From assembly GCA_900128585.1 (NCBI GenBank), contig LT642325.1, positions 1 through 22,838 of the forward strand: a stretch of DNA of 22,838 nt, read 5' to 3'. The DNA comes from Stramenopiles sp. TOSAG23-3 (taxonomy: Eukaryota > Sar). This document shows positions 1 through 7,121 of this stretch, one piece after another. A program made the translations under genes and the position numbers. How positions within the stretch are numbered: the stretch's first letter is position 1; every line of letters begins with the position of its first letter. The notes beneath the pieces are model-generated. The model ran no database searches. It was given only the letters and a program-made list of their open reading frames with translations, and was not told the origin of the DNA.

Positions 1-285
1 GAAGAAGAAGAAGAAGAAGAAGAAGAAGAAGAAGAAGAAGAAGAAGAAGAAGAAGAAAGAAGAAGAAAGAAGAAGAATAAAAAGAAGAAGAGGAAGAAGA
101 GGAAGAAGAAGAAGCGAAGAAGAAGAAGAAGAAGAAGAAGAAGAAGAAGAAGAAGAAGAAAGAAGAAGAAGGAAGAAGAAGAAGAAGGAAAAAGAAGAAG
201 GAAAAAGAAGAAGAAGAAGAAAAGAAGAAAAAGAAAAGAAGAAGAAGAAAAGAAAAGAAGAAAGAAGAAGAAGAAAAGAGAAGAA
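1..285. repeat. Imperfect GAA/AAG purine tract
   Basis: The first 285 bases are almost pure purine on the + strand. They consist of GAA/AAG triplets interrupted by GGA, AAAG and one AATAAA-like break near 78. From 287 to 310 the composition flips to a short TTC/CTT run, so the end of the purine tract can pair back on itself. The tract begins at the window edge, so its true length is unknown. It changes triplet phase repeatedly, so I do not read it as a coding region. Confidence 0.95.
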
Positions 286-1092
286 TGCTTCTTTCTTCTT
301 CTTCTCCTTCCGGTGCTTGTACTTGTACTTGGTATTAATACCCCACCATGGGATAGTAGGTGGGTGTCGTGTTGTCTTCATCCGTTTGCTTCTTCTAAAT
401 GTCACTATTTATTATTATTATTTTTAACTGTTGTTAATCATCTACTTCCTGACCTGACATATAGAAATAGGACAGTAGTGTACATTTATATAGGAGATAT
501 ATATATATTATACAAATACAAGTACAAAATTAATCAAACTTTTTCTCTTCTTTGCTCTTGTTATGTTAATGAGGCTGATGCCCTTGTCTTGTCATCCAAT
601 CAAATGATCTCATTATTACTAAAAACTTAAGTCTACTATTTATTATAGTTAATTATCATTTAATAATACCTATCTATATACGAATACGTATATGTAATTC
701 AAATCTGCACACTATTTAAGCAAATACTATATCCTTCTAATAACTATTACCCTATATGTATAATATATACTAATTATACTATAACTACAACGTCATCATT
801 TAAATTCTTTTTTTTTGCTTCTTCTTCTTCTTGCTTGCATAATAAATAATTCAGAGTGCCTTACTTACTCTCTCTTAAAGAATCGGTCTGTCAGTCTGTC
901 GGTGGGTTTACTTTTTCATTGGCATCTTCATAATGGTATGGTATAGGAGATTTAAATCCTTTAACTGATCCGTCTTTTTTTAGGAAAAACTTGTAGAAGG
1001 AGAGGCATTGTAAATTGTGTAGATCGATCGTTTAAAATACGTACATACACACACACACACACAAAGCGTTCATTCTTTGGTTCGGTTTTGGT
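286..1092. other. AT-rich spacer upstream of the propeller gene
   Basis: No gene is supported here. The stretch holds a short TTC run (287-310), a perfect 12-bp palindrome GGTATTAATACC at 331-342 that recurs at 3699-3710, long AT-rich DNA with TATATA runs, a TTCTTCTTCTT run near 820-835, and a CA dinucleotide repeat at 1047-1063 just 30 bases before the next ATG. A 105-codon open frame at 313-630 has no ATG start and no recognisable content. The last few hundred bases presumably contain the promoter and 5' leader of the gene at 1093, but I see no definite core promoter motif. Confidence 0.7.
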
Positions 1093-2052
1093 ATGCCGTC
1101 CGTGTACTTTGCAGTAGGTTACTGTTTTCTGTTGGTGGCGTTCGTTCGGGGACAATCCTTTGAGCCCCACTTGCACCCAAAGTCGGAGAGGCCTAGGCGA
1201 CAGCTGTCTGAAGGCTTTCATGCAGATATAGATGATATTACAATATCTGCTGGTTTCCAGCACTCGTGCGGGGTGCAGTCCAGCGGAGAGGAGTTTGGCG
1301 GGACCCTGACATGCTGGGGGTTCAACCAAAAAGGGCAAGCCGCCCCTCCAAGTGGGACCTTTATTCAAGTTAGTTGTGGAAATTTTCATTCGTGTGGTTT
1401 GACGATCGACGAGGAAATCAAATGCTGGGGGGCCGCGGGCGTTGGGATGAGCGTCGAAGGGCAATTCTTACAGGTTAGCGCCGGTGGCTTTCACACCTGT
1501 GCCGTGAAGAAGAACGGCCAGTTGCAGTGCTGGGGCAAGGACTACGAAGGGCAAGTCAGCAACATGCCCGAGGGCACCTTCGTCCAAGTCTCGGCCGGAA
1601 AATCGCACAACTGTGCCATTAAAACCGACGGGACGGCAAAATGCTGGGGTAGCAACCAATGGGGGGAGTCCCAACCCCCCGAAGGCCATCAGTTTGTGCA
1701 AATATCGGCGAGTTTGTGGCACCACACGTGCGGTGTTACAATTGATGGCGACGTTCTCTGCTGGGGTGCCGACGGTTTTGGCCAATCCGGAAAGGTTCCC
1801 GAGCAAACCTTCACCATGGTGAGTACCGGGCGAAAGTTCACTTGCGGTATCCTGGCAAGCACCGAAGCGATATGCTGGGGCATGGAAACCCAATTTGATA
1901 CCACTATCGTCCCCCAAGATACGACGTGGGCAACGCTGTCTTCTGGATACATGCACAGCTGCGGTGTTACCATGGACAACAAAGCGATCTGCTGGGGAAA
2001 TGACGTAGGTACACAGGCAAGCGTACCGAACTCGTACATCCCAGCGATTTAA
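1093..2052 (+). CDS. Secreted RCC1-like seven-bladed beta-propeller protein
   Basis: This 319-residue protein starts with a hydrophobic signal peptide (about residues 1-20, cleavage likely near VRG-QS). It is therefore expected to enter the secretory pathway. An RPRR site at 33-36 fits the furin-type R-x-R/K-R rule and may release a short propeptide. The rest is seven repeats of about 38 residues, each with a QVSAG-x2-H-x-C half and a KCWG half, as in the RCC1/BLIP-II propeller superfamily. Seven CWG motifs imply a complete seven-bladed propeller. Each repeat has one Cys pair: 59/74, 101/111, 136/146, 174/184, 213/223, 251/261 and 290/300. Six pairs are exactly ten residues apart, which suggests one disulfide per blade. 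A nuclear RCC1 (Ran exchange factor) is unlikely given the signal peptide and cysteines. The ligand is unknown. The ATG at 1093 is chosen because it opens the signal peptide. Confidence 0.88.
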   Translation: MPSVYFAVGYCFLLVAFVRGQSFEPHLHPKSERPRRQLSEGFHADIDDITISAGFQHSCGVQSSGEEFGGTLTCWGFNQKGQAAPPSGTFIQVSCGNFHSCGLTIDEEIKCWGAAGVGMSVEGQFLQVSAGGFHTCAVKKNGQLQCWGKDYEGQVSNMPEGTFVQVSAGKSHNCAIKTDGTAKCWGSNQWGESQPPEGHQFVQISASLWHHTCGVTIDGDVLCWGADGFGQSGKVPEQTFTMVSTGRKFTCGILASTEAICWGMETQFDTTIVPQDTTWATLSSGYMHSCGVTMDNKAICWGNDVGTQASVPNSYIPAI

Positions 2053-2437
2053 CTTTGAACCGCGCACGGTGTCTTAAAAATCCACTGGTTACCCGTACAC
2101 ATATAATTCCTAATTCTTATTATTTTTACATCAAATTGAAACATTCGTGCGTGTACTTAATTTTATAATTTTTAGATATTTAATTTTGGTTTTTTTTAAA
2201 TAATTTAAATATCCCGCTTTGGTCTAATTTCGCCTAACTTTTTCTAACTTTTCCTAACGCAAATATAAATAATAATTTATTAGAGTTTTTTTAAAGGATA
2301 ATACATAATTTGTTTTTTAATAATGGTCATATCACATGACGAATCAACAGCTCTACACAATTACTCTTAGGCGCAATTGGTTTTCTAAACATTCTGGTCA
2401 GCTCCGCAATGGCGTGTCGCCACCGCATTCATTCTAC
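2053..2437. other. Convergent AT-rich spacer
   Basis: This spacer holds the 3' flanks of two convergent genes. No gene or RNA is seen. A short tandem CTAACTTTT-like repeat (about 2223-2260, three to four imperfect copies of CTAACTTT/CTAATTTC) and several T runs are the only structure. Confidence 0.7.
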
Positions 2438-3292
2438 TCAAGATAAAAGAATTGCTAGCGCATTTTCCACATTGCCACCGCATGCATCAAGGGTCTGTGC
2501 AGCCTGTGCTCTTGGGAACCCCATGCCTATGAGTTGCTCCAAGGCCCCCTCGGGCGCTGTGGACGCTGTCGGCGCCCTGGCAGTGGGCGCAGGCGCCTCT
2601 ACCCTCTGGGCCCTTGGGGCCGCAGCCTTCGCCGGCGGGGATTTTACGGTTTCTACATGTACAGGGGGCGCCTTGGCTTTGGGCTTTGCCGTGCTTGCAG
2701 CGCGTTTTGACGCATTCGGCGAACGTTTTTCAAGCGCGGCAAGGCGAGCAGCGCGCATTTCTTCTCGCGTCATCTGTTTTGAAGAAGAGGCTGCACCAGC
2801 GCTCAGCTTCGTGCCTTTCGTTGCTGTCCAGTCACCGCACTCTTGCTGCCACTGCTTCAGTGTCTTGGACACGTCTGTGCCTTGGGCGCTCTGAATCACA
2901 AGTTCTCTCACTTGTCGGTTCGGGGCAAGAGCCTTTCCATCTTTGTCAATAACACACAGTGTTGGAATACCTTTGATATCGTACTCTTGGGATAAGTTTG
3001 ACAAGTCGCTTTCCCCAAACTTTATTGCCAAATAGTCCCCATGATCGTTCTGAAAGTAAGACATCATTTCTTCCTCGTTTTTATCATTGCTAACGAAGAC
3101 GATCTCAATTTTGTGGCCATTTCCTTTCATTTTGGAATAAAATTCTTTGAGCATTGGGGTAAACTGCTTACAAGGAGGGCACCAGTGTGCTGAGAAATAT
3201 AAAAACACAACTTTCGAGTTGAGTTCCCTGGAAGCACTCACCTCATTGCCGCTTTTGTTAATAAGCCTCGTAGACTTCAACCTAACGCTCAT
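2438..3292 (-). CDS. Nucleoredoxin-like thioredoxin with C-terminal UBA domain
   Basis: This 284-residue cytosolic or nuclear protein has an N-terminal thioredoxin fold of the nucleoredoxin/tryparedoxin type. Residues 27-45 hold the strand and active site, with WCPPC at 37-41 (redox cysteines 38 and 41). The cis-proline loop GIPT is at 108-111. WCPPC is the hallmark of tryparedoxin and nucleoredoxin, which reduce disulfides in partner proteins. Residues about 160-245 form a low-complexity Ala/Pro/Lys linker, with a charged helix (MTREEMRAARLAALEKR, 174-190) at its start. Residues about 248-284 are a UBA domain with the MGF signature at 257-259 and the CGGNVENALAILL helix. UBA domains bind ubiquitin, so the protein may bring disulfide reduction to ubiquitylated clients; that is inference. 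There is no signal peptide. The ATG at 3292 is the natural start. Confidence 0.9.
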   Translation of the reverse strand: MSVRLKSTRLINKSGNEVSASRELNSKVVFLYFSAHWCPPCKQFTPMLKEFYSKMKGNGHKIEIVFVSNDKNEEEMMSYFQNDHGDYLAIKFGESDLSNLSQEYDIKGIPTLCVIDKDGKALAPNRQVRELVIQSAQGTDVSKTLKQWQQECGDWTATKGTKLSAGAASSSKQMTREEMRAARLAALEKRSPNASKRAASTAKPKAKAPPVHVETVKSPPAKAAAPRAQRVEAPAPTARAPTASTAPEGALEQLIGMGFPRAQAAQTLDACGGNVENALAILLS

Positions 3293-4011
3293 GTACGAAT
3301 TCTATATTGAGTGTTCTTTACTATGAAATTCGTTGTGCCTAATTTTCTTTTTAAACGAAGTCTGGCTGAAGATTTCTCGGTTTACTCTCTCTCTCTCTCT
3401 TGATTCGTGATAACAATCCTGAAATTGTTGATTTTGCCAATGTAATTGTTCCGTAAGAAAAGAAATGAAAAGGAGGAATGAATGTGGTGGGTGCTGTTTT
3501 TCTTCTTCTTATTATTATTATTATTTTTTTATTAATTAAGAAGAAGTACTACGACGAAGAAGGTATAAAAATAATAATATAACATAATACAGGCTTCCTT
3601 CTATCTCACGCACAACAAACAAAAAAAAACAAAAACAAAAAAGTAGCTGGTGCAGCGAGAACAGGAAGACGACAGAGTTCGGTAGATATTCGAGGTACGG
3701 TATTAATACCTGTACCGGTACGGTAGTAGTGAAATACAAAAATTATAATCTCGTCGGCTTTCCTACCCCCGCCACGTCATGCCCAACTCCGCCTAAGCCC
3801 TGTGCTGTGTAGATGTCTATCACACCCTATTATTATATTATCAAAACACCTCTGTCTCTACTCTTGTTAGTACCAAGGGTAGTAAATAATATTTTAATAA
3901 TAATTGAATACTTTGAAGATTGTTTTCTTATTTTTATTAATCTAGTACGGCAGTACGGCTCATTTATCTATTGAAATACCACCACAATTGGAGGAGAGCA
4001 TTCTTCTCTTT
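3293..4011. other. Spacer with microsatellites and GTAC palindromes
   Basis: This spacer lies between the 3' end of the helicase gene and the 5' end of the thioredoxin-UBA gene, both on the minus strand, so it should hold the promoter of the latter. It contains a CT dinucleotide repeat (3385-3400), a TTC/TTA/T-rich run (about 3499-3535), an A-rich stretch (about 3620-3642), the GTAC-rich palindrome cluster at 3691-3730, and a short TACGGCAGTACGG direct repeat near 3945-3957. I see no gene. The 67-codon minus-strand frame at 3536-3739 is low-complexity and has no family resemblance. Confidence 0.7.
3691..3730. repeat. GTAC-rich palindrome cluster
   Basis: Two perfect palindromes lie side by side: GGTATTAATACC (3699-3710, identical to 331-342) and GTACCGGTAC (3712-3721). 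They are followed by GGTAGTAGT. The flanks GGTAC and GTACC around the first palindrome extend it into an imperfect inverted repeat of about 23 bases. The 14-mer at 3717-3730 recurs in reverse at 13614-13627. It sits 400-440 bases upstream of the thioredoxin-UBA start. A regulatory role is possible but unproven. Confidence 0.6.
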
Positions 4012-6162
4012 CTACTGGAAAAGATCGTCATCATCGTCCGAAGATATTTCAATCACTCCCATGGGGGGGGACTCTGGTCGTTTCTTTTTCTTTCTTGGTT
4101 TTGAAGCAGTGGATGATGTTCGGGACGATGACGAACTTTGGCCAGCGCCGCCGGCAACCTTTCGCTTTTTGCTACCTCCTTTGGGTTCTTGGTCTATTTG
4201 CAATCGGAAGGGCGGCGAGCACCTGCTTCGCCACTTTGCGCCCTTAGATGATAGAGAGACGTACGCGTTCCAACTATATGATGTGCTGACAAAAACTTCT
4301 CGAAAGACGTCTTGCAGAATCATATGTACAACTATTTTCATCAGATTGTCGTTTGAAACTTCACTCGGGGCCCGCAGCTGCTCTAATGCTGGATTGGACC
4401 CCCCAAGCGCTTCTTTCAGTTCTTTGGATATTGGGCCTACGCCTCGCCAGCACTCGACCAACTGGATCATACTCACGTTTTGCCTCAGGCCTAACGAGTG
4501 AATGCGGGCGAGGAGGTCAATCACACGTTTTGCAGCGCCTGTGGCGTTGTACGCCATGGTGCTTTCATCTCCGTTGCTGCGATTGCCTTGGCAAACATCA
4601 CATCGCTGGTTACAATTGATGTTCCGGACAGATTCCCCCAATGCCTTCGCCATTGCTGTCCGGCGACACTCCTTGCCGTCTGACTCACAAAACGTGCCTA
4701 TGAACGTGTATAGTTTCTCTCGTGCTACCTTTTTGTTGCTCGAATCATGAATGAGCGATGAAACTTTCGGAATGTCTTCTCGTCTATAAAACAATGTGCA
4801 ACGGGCCAGCTTCCCATCCCTCCCGGCTCTGCCAGATTCCTGCAAATAGGTTTCCAGCGTTTTTGAAATAGTTGCATGAATAACAAACCGAACGTTTGGC
4901 TTGTCGATCCCCATACCAAATGCTACCGTGGCAACAATAACCATTAGCACGCCACGTCTCCATAACTCGTGCGTTTCGTTTTTGTCTCCGTCGTCCAAAC
5001 CGGCGTGGTAGGGAGCAGCATTAATTTTTCTCTTGTTCAAAGCAGCCGCTACCTTTTCCGCGTCCTGCCTGGAATGGACGTACACCAAGCCACACGCAGA
5101 CTGGCCATTGTTAATGGTTGTTTCGCACGTGTGAATCTCTTCCAAAATTCCCTCAATGAATTTGTTAAAATTTTTCTCTTTGCGTTTCACTGCGTATAGC
5201 AAGTTCGGCCGATCGAATCCCCCAAGGAAAAGTTCAGTGTGCTTCATTTTCAGGGCCTTCTGGACATCTCGCCGCACATTGGCCGTCGCGGTGGCTGTGA
5301 GGGCCATCAACGGGATTTTGTCGATTGATTGGGAAGTCCGGAGCACATCCAAGCGGCGGTATGCCGGCCGAAAATCGCAGCCCCACTGAGAAACACAGTG
5401 CGCCTCGTCGACCACGAAGCGATTGACCCGTCCTAATTTTGCAGCACGCTGAAGTTGGGACATAAAGCGCTTGCTCTTGTCTATTTTTTCCGGTGTCACA
5501 TATATTATTTTCAAACTACTCTTCGGATTTACCATGTCGGATAAAATTATTTTTGCCGTTTCCCTCGTCGTCGTCGAGTCAAACACCACGCAATTGACGC
5601 CGCGTTGACGCAATGACAGAGCCTGGTCGTACGAAAGCGACACCAACGGCGATATCACTACTGTGAACCCCTTCTCCAACACCGCCGGTACCTGGAAACA
5701 CAAAGACTTCCCGCCACCAGTTGGTTTAACTAAGAATACATCAGTTTTTGACATTGTAGCGTTGATTGCCTCCCTCTGGTGAGCTCGAAACCCGCTCTGG
5801 ATACCGAAAACGTTTTTCATGGTTCGAACTACGTCTTTGTCCCATGAAAACCGCTGCGACCATTGCCCGTCGGTTGATCGAGGAAGAAAGTCAAGCTCTT
5901 CTTGCTTCTGCGCAATTGCAGCTTGGATTGCACTCCTTTCATACTCCAGTGGCCGAAGCTGGGACTCTAACTCGTTGATCTTTTCGCTCACGGTTGCTAA
6001 ATATGCATACTGCTGGCCAAGCTCTTTCTCTATTTTCTGTTTTTTCAAGTCTTGTTCACTTGAGGATGAAGACGATGCGTCTTCGACTCCATTTTGACCC
6101 GATGAGTTCTCCCCAGAAGTACCTTCGTCCGGGCAAGAGAGATCAATAAGAAGCCCAGACAT
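4012..6162 (-). CDS. RECQL: RecQ-family 3'-5' DNA helicase, RECQL (RecQ1) type
   Basis: This 716-residue ATP-dependent helicase unwinds DNA forks and recombination intermediates in the nucleus. After a short acidic/Ser-rich N-terminus comes a coiled coil (about 38-92), as in RECQL. The helicase core follows: Q-motif region FRAHQREAI (125-133), Walker A KPTGGGKS (146-153), DEAH box (252-255), LTATAT (288-293), the motif V region ATVAFGMGIDKPNVR (411-425) and motif VI QESGRAGRDG (441-450). The RecQ zinc-binding ligands are C499, C517, C521 and C524, with the CNxxCDxC spacing seen in RECQL. A weak RQC winged-helix region spans about 540-645. The tail has two basic clusters (SKKRK, 664-668; KPRKKKKRPE, 688-697) that look like nuclear signals. 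It ends with VIEISS plus five Asp (703-713), which resembles a SUMO-interaction motif. All catalytic motifs are intact. It diverges from the TRAPPC9 gene. The ATG at 6162 is the start. Confidence 0.95.
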   Translation of the reverse strand: MSGLLIDLSCPDEGTSGENSSGQNGVEDASSSSSSEQDLKKQKIEKELGQQYAYLATVSEKINELESQLRPLEYERSAIQAAIAQKQEELDFLPRSTDGQWSQRFSWDKDVVRTMKNVFGIQSGFRAHQREAINATMSKTDVFLVKPTGGGKSLCFQVPAVLEKGFTVVISPLVSLSYDQALSLRQRGVNCVVFDSTTTRETAKIILSDMVNPKSSLKIIYVTPEKIDKSKRFMSQLQRAAKLGRVNRFVVDEAHCVSQWGCDFRPAYRRLDVLRTSQSIDKIPLMALTATATANVRRDVQKALKMKHTELFLGGFDRPNLLYAVKRKEKNFNKFIEGILEEIHTCETTINNGQSACGLVYVHSRQDAEKVAAALNKRKINAAPYHAGLDDGDKNETHELWRRGVLMVIVATVAFGMGIDKPNVRFVIHATISKTLETYLQESGRAGRDGKLARCTLFYRREDIPKVSSLIHDSSNKKVAREKLYTFIGTFCESDGKECRRTAMAKALGESVRNINCNQRCDVCQGNRSNGDESTMAYNATGAAKRVIDLLARIHSLGLRQNVSMIQLVECWRGVGPISKELKEALGGSNPALEQLRAPSEVSNDNLMKIVVHMILQDVFREVFVSTSYSWNAYVSLSSKGAKWRSRCSPPFRLQIDQEPKGGSKKRKVAGGAGQSSSSSRTSSTASKPRKKKKRPESPPMGVIEISSDDDDDLFQ

Positions 6163-6403
6163 CTTCCGTGCCTAAACGCTTGGGCAAATCTCAGCACTCG
6201 GGCATGCATGTACAAGAAGCGACAGTGGTTGGTTGGCTCTGCCTCGGTTTTATATTTAATTGAAAACTTTGAAGTACTCCAATGATCTAGATAATACACT
6301 AAACTTGATGATTATTTGTATAAGATACATTTATTATTGTATGTATTACTGTGTTGAGATATGTATAGCTTTTATATATAAATAAATACTAATTCAAAGA
6401 GAA

Positions 6404-6540
6404 GTGTTTTTGTTTTTTTCGTTCTTCTCTTTTTTCCTTTTTTTTTCCTCTTTTCTTTTTTTTTTCTTCTTCTTCTTTTCTTCTTTCTTTTCTTCTTTCT
6501 TCTTCTTTTCTTCTTCTTTCTTTTCTTGTTGTTTTTTTTT
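6404..6540. repeat. T/C polypyrimidine (TTC-rich) tract
   Basis: About 135 bases are nearly all T and C on the + strand, with TTCTTCTTC and TTTC units broken by a few G residues at the ends. The tract is the mirror in composition of the purine tract at 1-285. Confidence 0.9.
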
Positions 6541-6806
6541 GTCGTCGTCATCGATCGCCGTTGTCTGTTGTCTATAATACACTCTATATATAATAAGTAT
6601 ATTATTTTATATAAATACTATGAACAACAATAAATAAATAATGAAAATATAAATAGTAGAAGCGTATCTTTTTTTTAATTACTATTATATATAAATACAT
6701 TATTACGTATACTATGATAGTATTATAAAAATACAATGAAATAAATAATAGAACCTCATTATTATTATATCGTCTGTTATTACATTGTAATTATAAAATA
6801 CAGCAG

Positions 6807-6870
6807 TTCTTCTTTTTTTTCTCTCTCTTCTTCTTCTCTCTTCCTTCTTCTTTCTTCTTTCTTCTTCTCT
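6807..6870. repeat. Second T/C polypyrimidine tract
   Basis: About 64 bases of T and C only, built from TTC, TC and TTTC units, lie 250 bases upstream of the TRAPPC9 start. Confidence 0.9.
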
Positions 6871-7121
6871 TATATTACTTTTTTATTATTAAAAAGTAAT
6901 TTGAAGTAGTATTTTAGTATTGATTGAATTATTTCACATAAATAAAATACATATATATATACGTATATGATTGATATTCCTTTGATTAAAAAAAAAAAAG
7001 AAGGTGTAAGTGTGTGTGTGGGCGAGAGAGAAGGAGATTGCGGATTGGCGAGCTCAAAAAGCATTTTCGTGGTTCATTTTCACCAAAAGTTGGTATTGAA
7101 ATCGAGGGAGGGAAAACTAAA

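Larger units (their letters stand above)
6163..7121. promoter_or_regulatory. Divergent spacer with two polypyrimidine tracts
   Basis: This 959-bp spacer separates the divergent helicase and TRAPPC9 genes, so it must contain both promoters and 5' leaders. It has a long T/C tract (about 6404-6540), a second one (about 6807-6870), very AT-rich DNA with TATATA runs, an 11-A run (6988-6999 region) and a GT repeat (about 7009-7020). No RNA gene is visible. An open frame continues upstream of 7122 into this spacer but contains no ATG. The lysine-rich minus-strand frame at 6394-6582 is only the translated microsatellite. The promoter role is inferred from gene orientation alone. Confidence 0.6.

Noticed and set aside
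313-630. A 105-codon + strand open frame in the left spacer
   Set aside because: It starts at a GTG, sits in AT-rich low-complexity DNA, and has no recognisable motif.
961-1464. A 167-codon minus-strand frame overlapping the start of the propeller gene
   Set aside because: It overlaps the coding strand and a CA repeat (giving CVCVYV) and has no family resemblance.
1468-2067. A 199-codon minus-strand frame antisense to the propeller gene
   Set aside because: It mirrors the repeats of the real gene; the + strand has the signal peptide, repeats and Cys pattern.
2410-2437. GCCACCGCAT repeated just past the thioredoxin-UBA stop, like a relic of a second UBA end
   Set aside because: The match is only about 10 bases, too short to tell from chance.
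5200-5230. GATCGAATCCCCC resembling a tRNA T-arm
   Set aside because: It lies inside the helicase coding sequence, with no acceptor or anticodon stem around it.
6394-6582. Lysine/glutamate-rich minus-strand open frame
   Set aside because: It is the direct translation of the TTC-rich microsatellite, with no other content.
7014-7121. A 36-residue N-terminal extension of the TRAPPC9-like protein
   Set aside because: The extension would need a GTG start; the ATG at 7122 has good context and lies just before the conserved N-terminus.
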